Assembly (NCBI RefSeq): GCF_022484265.1
Contig: NZ_JAKVLR010000001.1
Coordinates: 2,480,001-2,544,000 of the forward strand
Length of the DNA stretch: 64,000 nucleotides
Direction of reading: 5' to 3'
From: Companilactobacillus sp.
GTDB lineage: Bacteria > Bacillota > Bacilli > Lactobacillales > Lactobacillaceae
In this document: in pieces, positions 35,574 to 43,988 of the stretch
Numbering within the stretch: the stretch's first letter is position 1
Layout of the letters: every line of letters begins with the position of its first letter
The notes under the pieces: model-generated
Told to the model about the DNA's origin: nothing
The model's database searches: none
The model's input: the letters and a program-made list of their open reading frames with translations, nothing else
Position numbers and translations under genes: made by a program

Positions 35574-37050
35574 TGATATTCGAGTTAGATATGCTCCAAG
35601 TCCTACAGGACATTTACATATAGGTAATGCAAGAACTGCAATTTTCAACTACCTATTTGCACGTCATCATAAAGGAACATTTGTGATCCGTATCGAAGAT
35701 ACAGATACAAAGCGTAACGTTGAAGGCGGCGAAAAGAGTCAACTTGAAAACCTCAAGTGGCTCGGTGTCGATTGGGACGAAGGTCCAGACGTTGGTGGAG
35801 ATTATGGTCCATACCGTCAATCAGAACGTAAAGATATCTACCAAAAATATATCCAAGAACTTCTTGATAAAGGTTTAGCTTACGAGTCATACATGACTGA
35901 AGAAGAACTAACAAAGATGCGTGAAGATCAAGAAGCACGTGGCGAAATGCCTCATTACGAATATGAATTTGCTGGAATGAGCGATGATGAAAAGGCTCAA
36001 AAGATCCAAGCTGCTAAAGATGCTGGCCTCAAACCAGTTGTTCGTATCCACGTACCATTAGATAAGAAATACGAATGGGACGATATCGTTAAGGGTAAAG
36101 TTTCCATTGAATCAAATACTTTAGGTGGCGACTGGGTCATCCAAAAACGTGATGGCATGCCAACATACAACTTTGCCGTTGTTGTCGACGACCATTTGAT
36201 GAAGATCTCACACGTTTTACGTGGTGATGATCACGTTGCAAATACTCCTAAACAATTAATGATCTATGAAGCACTTGGCTGGGAAGCACCTAAGTTCGGT
36301 CATATGACTTTGATCATCAATACTGAAACTGGTAAAAAGTTAAGTAAGCGTGATGAATCAGTTCTCCAATTCATCGAGCAATATCGTGAACTAGGTTACT
36401 TGCCAGAAGCTATGTTTAACTTCATTACGCTTCTAGGCTGGTCGCCAGTGGGTGAAGACGAGATCTTTACTCGCAAGCAATTCATCAAGATCTTCGACGA
36501 AAATCGTTTGAGCAAGTCACCTGCCAAGTTTGACCAAAAGAAACTCGAATGGGTCAACAACCAATACGTTAAAAAGGCTGACGTTAGTGAGATCACTGAT
36601 TTAACATTGGAAAACTTGATCGCAGCTGGTCGCATTGAAAAGAATCCTGATACTAATACGATCCAATGGGTTAGACATTTGACAGAACTATACATGCCAC
36701 AAATGAGTTTTACTAACCAAATCGTTGAATTAGCTGACGTTTTCTTCAATCAACCAGAAGTATTGACTGACGACGAACAAGCAGAATTAAACGACGACGA
36801 TGCTCGTACAGCTATTGAAGACTTGCGTGGCAAGCTTGAAAAGCTTGACCGTTTCACAGCTGCACAAATCATGAATGCCATCCAAGGCGTTCGTGCTGAT
36901 ACTGGCGTTAAAGGTAGAAAGCTTTACATGCCTGCCCGTATCGCAACTACCAGAACTATGCATGGTCCAGCAATTGCTGAAGCAATCGAATTGTTCGGTA
37001 AAGAAGCTGCCTTGAAGAATATCGATAAAACATTAGATCAAATGAAATAA
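35554..37050 (+). CDS. gltX: Glutamate-tRNA ligase
   Basis: Charges tRNA-Glu, and in many Firmicutes also tRNA-Gln, with glutamate. Seen: the HIGH-like motif PSPTGHLHIGNART near the N-terminus, the KMSKS-like KLSKRDES, and the C-terminal anticodon-binding domain. Its length is 498 aa. The start is GTG, preceded by AAGGGGAGA, both inside the end of the PIN/TRAM gene. A terminator-like hairpin separates it from cysS. gltX followed by cysS is standard for Firmicutes. Confidence 0.97.
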   Translation: MANKANNDIRVRYAPSPTGHLHIGNARTAIFNYLFARHHKGTFVIRIEDTDTKRNVEGGEKSQLENLKWLGVDWDEGPDVGGDYGPYRQSERKDIYQKYIQELLDKGLAYESYMTEEELTKMREDQEARGEMPHYEYEFAGMSDDEKAQKIQAAKDAGLKPVVRIHVPLDKKYEWDDIVKGKVSIESNTLGGDWVIQKRDGMPTYNFAVVVDDHLMKISHVLRGDDHVANTPKQLMIYEALGWEAPKFGHMTLIINTETGKKLSKRDESVLQFIEQYRELGYLPEAMFNFITLLGWSPVGEDEIFTRKQFIKIFDENRLSKSPAKFDQKKLEWVNNQYVKKADVSEITDLTLENLIAAGRIEKNPDTNTIQWVRHLTELYMPQMSFTNQIVELADVFFNQPEVLTDDEQAELNDDDARTAIEDLRGKLEKLDRFTAAQIMNAIQGVRADTGVKGRKLYMPARIATTRTMHGPAIAEAIELFGKEAALKNIDKTLDQMK

Positions 37051-37071
37051 GTACTGATCTCAGTACAAAAC

Positions 37072-37114
37072 AAGAGGTTGAAGGAAAACGTTGTTTTGCC
37101 TCAACCTCTTTTTA
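37072..37114 (+). terminator. Terminator or attenuator between gltX and cysS
   Basis: AAGAGGTTGA and TCAACCTCTT form a stem with inner AAAACGTTGTTTT pairing, followed by TTTTTAT. It ends only 13 bases before cysS, so it may attenuate rather than fully stop transcription. Confidence 0.7.
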
Positions 37115-37127
37115 TATAGGTGATACG

Positions 37128-38534
37128 ATGCTAAAAATATTTAATACTTATACGCGTGAAAAAGAAGAATTTAAATCGATTCATCCTGATCAAGTGAATA
37201 TGTATGTCTGTGGTCCCACAGTCTATAACTACATTCATATCGGGAACGGTCGCTCGATCGTAGCTTTTGACACGATCAGACGTTATTTAGAGTATTTAGG
37301 ATACGACGTTAAATTCGTATCTAACTTCACTGATGTCGACGACAAGATGATCAAAGAGGCGGCTCGAGAAAATATTACCGTTCCAGAAGTTGCCGATAAG
37401 TTCATAAAAGCTTTTTTTGAAGACATCGATGAGCTAAATGTTCAACGTGCGACTGTCAATCCTAGAGCTACTGACAATATTCCTGAGATCATTGAATTCA
37501 TTAAGGTCTTGATCGAAAAAGACTATGCTTATGAATCTGATGGGGATGTCTTTTATCGTGCCAGAAAGTTCAAGAATTACGGCAAGCTCTCGGATATGGA
37601 CATTGACCAACTAGTTGAAGGTGCTTCAGAACACATTGGTGAAGCTGAGTTCGACAAGAAGCAAGATCCAATCGATTTTGCTTTGTGGAAAGCTGCTAAA
37701 CCTGGTGAGATCAATTGGGATTCACCATGGGGTAAAGGTCGCCCAGGCTGGCACATTGAGTGCTCAGTTATGTCGACTAAATATCTTGGCAATAACTTCG
37801 ACATTCACGGTGGTGGCCAAGATCTTGAGTTCCCACATCATGAAAATGAAATTGCTCAGTCAGAGGCTGAAACTGGTGAGAAATTCGTCAACTATTGGAT
37901 GCACAATGGATTCGTTACGGTCGAAAATAACGAGAAGATGAGTAAGTCACTGGGTAACTTCGTTACGGTCCACGACTTAGTTAAGACGACTGACCCACAA
38001 GTTATCCGTTTCTTCTTATCATCAACTCATTATCGTCGTCCACTAGAATATTCCAAATCCAATTTGCAAAAAGCAGCCGATAACTTAGACAAGATCAAAA
38101 CAGCTTACAACAACTTGAGCTTCCGTCTAAAGGATGCCAGTGGAGCAAAAGATGATACGATTGCTGATCAAATCTCCAAGATAACTGACGATTTCAAGAC
38201 TGCCATGAACGATGACTTTAATGTTCAAAACGGTTTGACTTCGATTTTTGAATTGGTGACACTAGCTAACAATTACAGTGCTCAAGACGCTGTAAATGAG
38301 GACAATGCTAAAGAGATTTTGAAGGCTATTGAAACACTCGCCGGCATCATGGGCGTTAAATTCAACGGCCAAGACGAGTTGTCAGACGAGATCCAATCAT
38401 TAGTTGATCAACGTGACGAAGCTAGAGCCAATAAAGATTTTGCTACCAGCGACAAGTTACGTGATCAATTAAAGGACATGGGCGTTATTTTGGAAGATAC
38501 TCCGCAAGGAACACGGTGGCATATAGATGATTAA
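37128..38534 (+). CDS. cysS: Cysteine-tRNA ligase
   Basis: Charges tRNA-Cys. Seen: the zinc Cys and HIGH motif in YVCGPTVYNYIHIGNGRS, further zinc ligands in WHIECSVMS and HHENE, and the KMSKS motif (EKMSKSLGNF). Its length of 468 aa is normal. It overlaps mrnC by eight bases. The operon cysS-mrnC-rlmB is conserved in Firmicutes. Confidence 0.97.
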   Translation: MLKIFNTYTREKEEFKSIHPDQVNMYVCGPTVYNYIHIGNGRSIVAFDTIRRYLEYLGYDVKFVSNFTDVDDKMIKEAARENITVPEVADKFIKAFFEDIDELNVQRATVNPRATDNIPEIIEFIKVLIEKDYAYESDGDVFYRARKFKNYGKLSDMDIDQLVEGASEHIGEAEFDKKQDPIDFALWKAAKPGEINWDSPWGKGRPGWHIECSVMSTKYLGNNFDIHGGGQDLEFPHHENEIAQSEAETGEKFVNYWMHNGFVTVENNEKMSKSLGNFVTVHDLVKTTDPQVIRFFLSSTHYRRPLEYSKSNLQKAADNLDKIKTAYNNLSFRLKDASGAKDDTIADQISKITDDFKTAMNDDFNVQNGLTSIFELVTLANNYSAQDAVNEDNAKEILKAIETLAGIMGVKFNGQDELSDEIQSLVDQRDEARANKDFATSDKLRDQLKDMGVILEDTPQGTRWHIDD

Positions 38535-38931
38535 GATAGAACAATTAAACGGAGTAACCTTGGCTTATCTTGGCGATGCAGTCTACGAAGTTTATATTCG
38601 TGAGCATTTGCTCGAGACCGGAACGACCAAAGTCAACGACCTTCAAAAAATGGCGAAGCATTTTGTTTCCGCCAAAGCACAAGCATCTTTGATCAACTTG
38701 ATGGTCGAACAAGACGTCTTGTCTGAAGATGAATTAAGAATTTATAAGAACGGACGTAATGCCAAAAAGTACACTAAAGCTAAAAATACTGACGTGGTGA
38801 CTTATCACATGTCAACAGGCTTTGAAGCTTTAATGGGCTATTTGGACATCACTCACAATAAAACCCGTTTAGAAGAACTAATTAAATGGTGTATTCAAAA
38901 AGTCGAGGCAGGTGAAACAGATGCCAAATAA
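38527..38931 (+). CDS. mrnC: Mini-ribonuclease III
   Basis: RNase III catalytic domain without a double-stranded RNA-binding domain; it matures 23S rRNA ends in Bacillus. Seen: 134 aa with AYLGDAVYEVYIREHLL, where the Asp and Glu form the metal site, and SEDELRIYKNGRNAK. The start overlaps the cysS end, and its end overlaps rlmB. Confidence 0.93.
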   Translation: MIKIEQLNGVTLAYLGDAVYEVYIREHLLETGTTKVNDLQKMAKHFVSAKAQASLINLMVEQDVLSEDELRIYKNGRNAKKYTKAKNTDVVTYHMSTGFEALMGYLDITHNKTRLEELIKWCIQKVEAGETDAK

Positions 38932-39691
38932 TAGAGATAATAACTCTGAAGAAACAGAATTGATCTTTGGCACGCACGCAGTGGTTGAATTACTCAAGTC
39001 GCCAACTGCCAATCAACGTGTCAACAAAGTTTTAGTCCAAAAAGATTTAAAGAGCGAACACATTGGCGAAGTTATTAAACTCGCAAAACGTGACCGATTG
39101 ATCGTCCAAGAGGTTCCCAAGAATAAATTGGATCAGATCACTGACGGTGGAACTCACCAAGGGATGGCAGCTTATATTGCACCTTATCAATATGCAGAAA
39201 TGGATGCGATTTTTGACAGTGCCCAGAAAAAAGGTACAGATCCATTCATCTTGATCTTGGATAAGATTGAAGATCCCCATAACCTTGGTTCGATCATGCG
39301 TACGGCTGATGCCGTTGGAGTCGATGGAATCATCATTCCTAAGCACCGTTCGACCGGATTGACTTCAGTCGTTGCCAAAACTTCAACTGGTGCTATTGAA
39401 CACGTACCAGTAGTCCGGGTAACCAACCTTGTTAACACGATCAAAGACTTGAAGAAACGCAATGTCTGGGTCTTTGGAACCGCCATGGAAGGCCACAACT
39501 ACCGTCAATGGAATGCTAAGGGAGCAATCGCATTAGTCATCGGAAACGAAGGCAAGGGCGTATCGCCACTAGTTCAAAAGCAAGTTGACGAAACATTAAG
39601 TATCCCAATGGTCGGACACGTGCAAAGTTTGAATGCCAGTGTCGCTACTGGAGTGCTGTTGTATCAAGCATTTGCTTCAAGAAATGCATAA
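38921..39691 (+). CDS. rlmB: 23S rRNA (guanosine-2'-O-)-methyltransferase RlmB-like (TrmH family)
   Basis: SPOUT-class RNA ribose methyltransferase. Seen: an N-terminal substrate-binding domain (about residues 10-85), then LDKIEDPHNLGSIMRTADAVG (motif 1), VIGNEGKGVSPLV (motif 2) and IPMVGHVQSLNASVATGVLLYQ (motif 3), whose knot binds S-adenosylmethionine. I prefer the ATG at 38921 (256 aa) because AGGCAGG lies upstream; a GTG at 38912 is also possible. The start lies inside mrnC. Confidence 0.93.
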   Translation: MPNNRDNNSEETELIFGTHAVVELLKSPTANQRVNKVLVQKDLKSEHIGEVIKLAKRDRLIVQEVPKNKLDQITDGGTHQGMAAYIAPYQYAEMDAIFDSAQKKGTDPFILILDKIEDPHNLGSIMRTADAVGVDGIIIPKHRSTGLTSVVAKTSTGAIEHVPVVRVTNLVNTIKDLKKRNVWVFGTAMEGHNYRQWNAKGAIALVIGNEGKGVSPLVQKQVDETLSIPMVGHVQSLNASVATGVLLYQAFASRNA

Positions 39692-39708
39692 ATTAATAAA
39701 ATAAAATT

Positions 39709-39740
39709 AACAGTTGGCAAGAAATGCTAACTGTTTTTTT
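39709..39740 (+). terminator. Terminator after rlmB
   Basis: AACAGTTGGCA and TGCTAACTGTT form a stem around AGAAA, followed by T7. Confidence 0.85.
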
Positions 39741-39814
39741 GTAAACAGACGTTCGCTTTTAAACCCGATTTTAAAAATGTTATGGTTTTTATAGGGAACA
39801 CAGCAGCCAGGACT

Positions 39815-40387
39815 ATGACTGTTAGTGTAGAAAAAGATCTAATTGTACGTGTGAAGAACCATAATGATTCTGATGCTTTGCAACTACTGATTCAAAAATA
39901 TCAGCCGATGATCGACAATATGCATAATATGTATTGGTTGAATGGCTATGATAAAAGCGATTGGTATCAAGAATCTTATATTGTTTGTTATGAAACTTGT
40001 CAAAAATTCGATGGCACCCAAGGCTCAAGGTTTGCCAATTTTTTCAAGATGCGTTTTAATAACCACATTGTGTCTTTGATTAGAGCTCAGCGTGCTGCCA
40101 AGCGTGCAGTGAACGTTGAAGCTTGTTCTTATGAAGAATTATTATTAAACAGCGAGAGCATTTTGGAATTTTTGCATAAACCTGCACCTAGAACCATGGA
40201 TTTGATCAATCACCTGGAAATGTTGATTGAAGATCTCAGCGACCTCGAATTAGCTGCATTTCAAGTTATTTTGGGAGATTTGTCGATGCAAGATGTTTGT
40301 GAACGTCTTAATTGTACTGACCAACAGCTGATAAGAGCTGCTAGTAGATGCAAGACAAAAATATCCCGAAGACTCAATGAGATGTAA
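39815..40387 (+). CDS. Sigma-70 family RNA polymerase sigma factor (SigH/ComX-like)
   Basis: Alternative sigma factor of about 190 aa. Seen: a region 2-like part (LIQKYQPMIDNMHNMYWLNGYDKSDWYQESYIVCYETCQKFD) and a helix-turn-helix region 4 near the C-terminus (LSMQDVCERLNCTDQQLIRAASRCKTKISRRL). The position just before rpmG-secE-nusG matches the SigH/ComX gene of other Firmicutes, where it controls competence genes. The start is uncertain: 39815 is chosen, but the ribosome binding site is weak, and 39782 would add 11 residues. Confidence 0.82.
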   Translation: MTVSVEKDLIVRVKNHNDSDALQLLIQKYQPMIDNMHNMYWLNGYDKSDWYQESYIVCYETCQKFDGTQGSRFANFFKMRFNNHIVSLIRAQRAAKRAVNVEACSYEELLLNSESILEFLHKPAPRTMDLINHLEMLIEDLSDLELAAFQVILGDLSMQDVCERLNCTDQQLIRAASRCKTKISRRLNEM

Positions 40388-40481
40388 TTAATTTATTTTG
40401 TGATGGACTTTTTTAAATCAAAACGATACAATTATAAAGACATAAACCGTGCTATAAACACGGAAGATTGTGGTGAAACAT

Positions 40482-40631
40482 ATGGGACTAAGAAAAGTTG
40501 CCTTGGCTTGTAGCGTTTGCGGCTCACGTAATTACACGATTACTGAGAACCCAAATAGAACTGAACGACTTGAAGTTATGAAGTTCTGCAAGCATTGCGG
40601 TAAACATACATTACATAAAGAAACGCGTTAA
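40482..40631 (+). CDS. rpmG: 50S ribosomal protein L33
   Basis: Small zinc-binding ribosomal protein of 49 aa. The translation starts MGLRKVALACSVCGSRNY and contains both CxxC pairs (Cys10/Cys13 and Cys36/Cys39), so this is the zinc-binding form of L33. It ends HKETR. The gene lies 15 bases before secE, which has its own GGAGG site, so it is the first gene of the secE unit. Confidence 0.93.
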   Translation: MGLRKVALACSVCGSRNYTITENPNRTERLEVMKFCKHCGKHTLHKETR

Positions 40632-40646
40632 TTTTTGGAGGATCAC

Positions 40647-40832
40647 ATGAGACTATTTAGATTTTTTGGCAGTGTTAGAAAAGAAATGAAGTTGGTTGTT
40701 TGGCCAACATGGAAAGAAAACAGAAGAGATACATGGACTGTTATCATGACATCACTGATGTACGCTGTCTTCTTTGCTTTAGTTGATTGGGCATTAGTTG
40801 CAATTTTGCAACATCTAATCATGGGCAAGTAA
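40647..40832 (+). CDS. secE: Preprotein translocase subunit SecE
   Basis: Essential subunit of the SecYEG channel, 61 aa. Seen: the conserved amphipathic KEMKLVVWPTWKENRRDTW segment followed by one membrane span (about residues 35-55). I chose the ATG at 40647 because TTGGAGGA precedes it. It is followed by a terminator-like hairpin and then nusG. Confidence 0.93.
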   Translation: MRLFRFFGSVRKEMKLVVWPTWKENRRDTWTVIMTSLMYAVFFALVDWALVAILQHLIMGK

Positions 40833-40872
40833 TTGAAACTAAGTGAAAAATCTGATATTATCTAACCAATGA

Positions 40873-40903
40873 GAAAAATCTCGAACTTTGTTCGGGATTT
40901 TTT
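40873..40903 (+). terminator. Terminator-like hairpin between secE and nusG
   Basis: AAAAATCTCGAAC and GTTCGGGATTTTTT pair around TTT and end in a T-run. It lies close to nusG and may attenuate. Confidence 0.7.
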
Positions 40904-40928
40904 ATTTTGATATTTTTTGGAGGAAATT

Positions 40929-41477
40929 ATGGCTGAAGCAGCTGGTGAAAAACAATGGTATGTACTACATACTTATTCTGGATACGAAAATAAAGTTAAG
41001 GAAAATCTAGAATCACGTGCACAATCAATGGGTATGGAAGACTACATCTTCCGTGCTGTTGTTCCTGAAGACGAAGAAACAGAAACAAAGAACGGCAAAC
41101 AAAAGACTGAGATGAAGAAGACTTTCCCAGGTTACGTTCTAGTTGAAATGGTTATGTCTGATGAATCATGGTTTATTGTACGTAATACTCCAGGTGTTAC
41201 AGGATTTGTTGGTAGTCACGGTTCAGGTTCAAAGCCTGCACCATTGTTGCCAGAAGAAATCGACAGTATCTTGCATGACATGGGTGTTTCTGCCCGTGAT
41301 CACGATACAGACTTTGCTGTTGGCGAAACAGTTACGATCATTGATGGTGCCTTCGCTAAGATGAGCGGTAAAGTTACTGAAGTTGATGCTGAACATATGA
41401 AGCTTAAAGTTGAAGTTGACATGTTTGGTCGTATGACTAACGCCGAAGTTAATTTCGATGATGTCGACAAACAATAA
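40929..41477 (+). CDS. nusG: Transcription termination/antitermination protein NusG
   Basis: Elongation factor that binds RNA polymerase and couples it to ribosomes or Rho. Seen: the NGN domain (EKQWYVLHTYSGYENKVKENL near the start, MKKTFPGYVLVEM) and a C-terminal KOW domain (AVGETVTIIDGAFAKMSGKV). Its length is 182 aa. I chose the ATG at 40929 because TTTGGAGGAA precedes it. The rplK leader follows. Confidence 0.96.
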   Translation: MAEAAGEKQWYVLHTYSGYENKVKENLESRAQSMGMEDYIFRAVVPEDEETETKNGKQKTEMKKTFPGYVLVEMVMSDESWFIVRNTPGVTGFVGSHGSGSKPAPLLPEEIDSILHDMGVSARDHDTDFAVGETVTIIDGAFAKMSGKVTEVDAEHMKLKVEVDMFGRMTNAEVNFDDVDKQ

Positions 41478-41535
41478 AATTATATTGATATAGTGTGGCG
41501 AGCATGCTACACTATTACGGTATGTTTTACATACT

Positions 41536-41570
41536 GTGGGAGAGGAAATTTTCATCCTCATCAAGACCAC
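41536..41570 (+). promoter_or_regulatory. L1-type leader motif upstream of rplK
   Basis: GTGG (41536-41539) can pair with CCAC (41567-41570), enclosing the stem GAGGA (41542-41546) with TCCTC (41555-41559). The same layout recurs before rplA. In several bacteria ribosomal protein L1 binds such a mimic of its rRNA site to regulate the L11-L1 operon; that role is inferred here. Confidence 0.6.
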
Positions 41571-41595
41571 ATCACGGAAGAGGAGGTAATTTTTC

Positions 41596-42021
41596 GTGGC
41601 TAAAAAAGTTGCAAATATCGTTAAATTACAAATACCTGCTGGTCAAGCTACTCCAGCTCCACCAGTTGGTCCAGCTTTAGGTCAAGCTGGTATCAATATC
41701 GTTGCATTTACAAAGGACTTCAATGCACGTACACAAGATCAACACGGAATGATCATTCCTGTTGTTATCTCAGTTTATGAAGATCGTTCATTCGATTTCG
41801 TTACTAAGACACCACCCGCTGCTGTTCTTTTGAAGAAAGCTGCCGGTGTTGATAGTGGCTCTGGCGAACCTAACACTAAGAAGGTTGCTACAGTTACATC
41901 AGACCAAGTTCGCGAAATTGCTGAAACCAAGATGAAAGACCTAAACGCTGCCAGTGTTGAATCTGCTATGCGTATGGTTGCTGGTACTGCCAGAAGTATG
42001 GGCTTCGAAGTTAAAGACTAG
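41596..42021 (+). CDS. rplK: 50S ribosomal protein L11
   Basis: Protein of the L7/L12 stalk base, needed for factor binding, 141 aa. Seen: the N-terminal KLQIPAGQATPAPPVGPALGQ, with the proline-rich thiostrepton-region motif, and KTPPAAVLLKKAAG. The start is GTG, after AAGAGGAGG. rplA follows after a 102-base gap that contains a second leader motif. Confidence 0.97.
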   Translation: MAKKVANIVKLQIPAGQATPAPPVGPALGQAGINIVAFTKDFNARTQDQHGMIIPVVISVYEDRSFDFVTKTPPAAVLLKKAAGVDSGSGEPNTKKVATVTSDQVREIAETKMKDLNAASVESAMRMVAGTARSMGFEVKD

Positions 42022-42068
42022 TCTTAATTTCTATACAGTTTATAGGAATGTGAAAGCATTCTTAACAA

Positions 42069-42103
42069 GTGGGAGGGGAAAATTTAAATCCCCAGTGGAC
42101 CAC
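42069..42103 (+). promoter_or_regulatory. L1-type leader motif upstream of rplA
   Basis: GTGG (42069-42072) and CCAC (42100-42103) enclose GGGGA (42075-42079) with TCCCC (42089-42093). Relative to the rplK copy, one stem base pair changes from A-T to G-C on both strands, which is a covariation. It probably binds L1. Confidence 0.6.
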
Positions 42104-42123
42104 AAAGCAAGGAGGAACTTAGC

Positions 42124-42804
42124 ATGGCTAAGCATGGAAAAAAATATATGGAAGCAGTCAAAGGTTTAGATAAGTCAAAGACTTATTCTGCTGAAGAAGC
42201 TGCTGATTTACTTAAGAAAATTGATTACGCAAAATTCGATTCAACAATCGAAGTTGCTATTAACTTGGACGTAGATCCAAAACAAGCTGACCAACAAATT
42301 CGTGGCGCAATCGTGCTACCAAATGGTACAGGTAAAACTTCAAAGGTTATTGTATTTGCTGAAGGACAACAAGCTAAAGATGCTGAAGCAGCTGGCGCTG
42401 ACGTTGTAGGTTCAGATGACCTTGTTGAAAAGATCCAAGATGGCTGGTTGGACTTTGATGTTGCTGTTGCAACACCACCAATGATGGCTAAGGTTGGACG
42501 TTTAGGTCGTGTACTTGGACCTAAAGGTTTAATGCCTAACCCTAAGACTGGTACAGTTACAATGGACGTTACAAAAGCTGTTAACGACATTAAAGCTGGA
42601 CAAGTTGCTTACCGTGTTGACTCAAATGGTTTGATCCATGCACCAATCGGTAAGGCATCATTTGATACAAAGAAACTTTCAGAAAACTTCTCAGCACTTT
42701 ACGAAGCAATCTTGAAAGCTCGTCCAGCATCATTGAAGGGTGCTTATGTTACAAGTGTTAACATGACTTCAACATTTGGCCCTGGTCTTAAGATTAACGC
42801 TTAA
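42124..42804 (+). CDS. rplA: 50S ribosomal protein L1
   Basis: Protein of the L1 stalk, which also represses its own operon in many bacteria, 226 aa. Seen: FDSTIEVAINLDVDPKQADQQIRG, the RNA-contact segment LGPKGLMPNPKTGTVT, and RVDSNGLIHAPIGKASF. A strong AAGGAGG precedes the ATG. The L10 leader follows. Confidence 0.97.
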   Translation: MAKHGKKYMEAVKGLDKSKTYSAEEAADLLKKIDYAKFDSTIEVAINLDVDPKQADQQIRGAIVLPNGTGKTSKVIVFAEGQQAKDAEAAGADVVGSDDLVEKIQDGWLDFDVAVATPPMMAKVGRLGRVLGPKGLMPNPKTGTVTMDVTKAVNDIKAGQVAYRVDSNGLIHAPIGKASFDTKKLSENFSALYEAILKARPASLKGAYVTSVNMTSTFGPGLKINA

Positions 42805-42824
42805 TCTTATTGACTTAATACCAA

Positions 42825-42952
42825 AATGATGATAAATTACAATAGTTGATTTCTACCGAAGACTCAGGTGATGAAAATCTTAATATCCTGCCGAGGCCAG
42901 AAGATTGTTAAATAATCTCTGTGCTCATTCGGGCACAGAGATTTTATTTTTT
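42825..42952 (+). promoter_or_regulatory. Ribosomal protein L10 leader
   Basis: Structured leader before rplJ. It contains the sequence CCGAAGACTCAGGTGATGAA, then TCCTGCCGAGGCCAGAAG, and ends in the terminator-like hairpin AATCTCTGTGC/GCACAGAGATT with a T-rich tail (42917-42952). This fits the L10(L12)4 autoregulatory leader of Firmicutes. The ends are estimates. Confidence 0.75.
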
Positions 42953-43002
42953 AAGCCAAATCGTAGAGAAAAACTAAATTAATTATGGAGGTGAAACGTA
43001 AA

Positions 43003-43506
43003 ATGAAGCAAGAAGTATTAGACAAGAAACAAGCAGAAGTTGATGCAGTTGTTAAGAACTTGAAAGATGCTAAATCAGTAGTTGTTATCGATTACTTAGG
43101 TTTAACTGTTGAAGAAGTTACTAACATGCGTGCAGAATTACGTGAACAAGGTGCTTCTATGAAAGTTATCAAGAACACTATTTTGAGACGTGCTGCTGAT
43201 GCTGCTGGTATCGAAGGAATCGAAGACTTATTCGCTGGTCCTACAGCTATTGCCTTCTCTGAAGAAGATCCAGTTGCTCCTGCTAAAGTTGCTGCTAAGT
43301 ATGCCAAAGATGTTGAATCCGTTGAAATCAAGGGTGGAATGATCGAAGGCAAAGTAGCTACATTAGAAGAAATTCAAAACCTTGCAACATTACCATCAAG
43401 AGATGGATTACTATCTATGTTGGTATCTGTATTACAAGCACCAGTTCGTGACTTTGCTCTTACAGTTAAGGCTATTGCCGATAAAGGCGACGAACCAGCT
43501 GCTTAA
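43003..43506 (+). CDS. rplJ: 50S ribosomal protein L10
   Basis: Stalk protein that anchors L7/L12 dimers and represses its own mRNA, 167 aa. Seen: AKSVVVIDYLGLTVEEVTNMRAELREQ and MKVIKNTILRRA, the family's RNA-binding face. I chose ATG 43003 because TGGAGGTG lies 9 bases upstream; an ATG at 42985 overlaps that site. Confidence 0.95.
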   Translation: MKQEVLDKKQAEVDAVVKNLKDAKSVVVIDYLGLTVEEVTNMRAELREQGASMKVIKNTILRRAADAAGIEGIEDLFAGPTAIAFSEEDPVAPAKVAAKYAKDVESVEIKGGMIEGKVATLEEIQNLATLPSRDGLLSMLVSVLQAPVRDFALTVKAIADKGDEPAA

Positions 43507-43549
43507 TTTTTAAAACACAAACAATAAACTCAATTTGGAGGAAATTAAA

Positions 43550-43918
43550 ATGGCTTTAGATACACAAGCAATTATTGACCAATTAAAAGATGCATCAATC
43601 CTTGAACTTAACGACTTAGTTAAGGCTATCGAAGAAGAATTTGACGTTACAGCTGCTGCTCCTGTTGCAGCTGCTGGTGCTGCTGGTGGCGACGCTGGTG
43701 CAGAAAAGGATTCATTCGATGTTGAATTGACAGAATCAGGACAAGAAAAAGTTAAGGTTATCAAGGAAGTTCGTGCAATCACAGGACTTGGCTTGAAAGA
43801 CTCAAAAGACCTTGTTGATGGCGCACCTAAGGTTATCAAAGAAGGCGTTGCTAAAGACGATGCTAACGAAATGAAAGAAAAACTTGAAGCCGTTGGCGCA
43901 ACAGTTACATTGAAATAA
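43550..43918 (+). CDS. rplL: 50S ribosomal protein L7/L12
   Basis: Stalk protein that recruits translation GTPases, 122 aa. Seen: the N-terminal dimerisation helix region, the Ala/Gly-rich hinge (AAAPVAAAGAAGGDAGAEK, about residues 36-54), and the C-terminal domain with KVIKEVRAITGLGLKDSKDLV. GGAGG precedes the ATG at 43550. A terminator follows. Confidence 0.97.
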   Translation: MALDTQAIIDQLKDASILELNDLVKAIEEEFDVTAAAPVAAAGAAGGDAGAEKDSFDVELTESGQEKVKVIKEVRAITGLGLKDSKDLVDGAPKVIKEGVAKDDANEMKEKLEAVGATVTLK

Positions 43919-43936
43919 TTAACTTATGTTAAAATT

Positions 43937-43962
43937 AATCCTCGAAAGAGGATTTTTTTTTA
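43937..43962 (+). terminator. Terminator after rplL
   Basis: AATCCTC and GAGGATT pair around GAAA, followed by a run of T. Confidence 0.85.
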
Positions 43963-43988
43963 CCCAAATTTTTTTAGGGAGAGCAATT

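Noticed and set aside
41495..41680. Short plus-strand reading frame over the rplK leader.
   Set aside because: It overlaps the L1-type leader and the rplK start and has no ribosome binding site. It is a chance frame.
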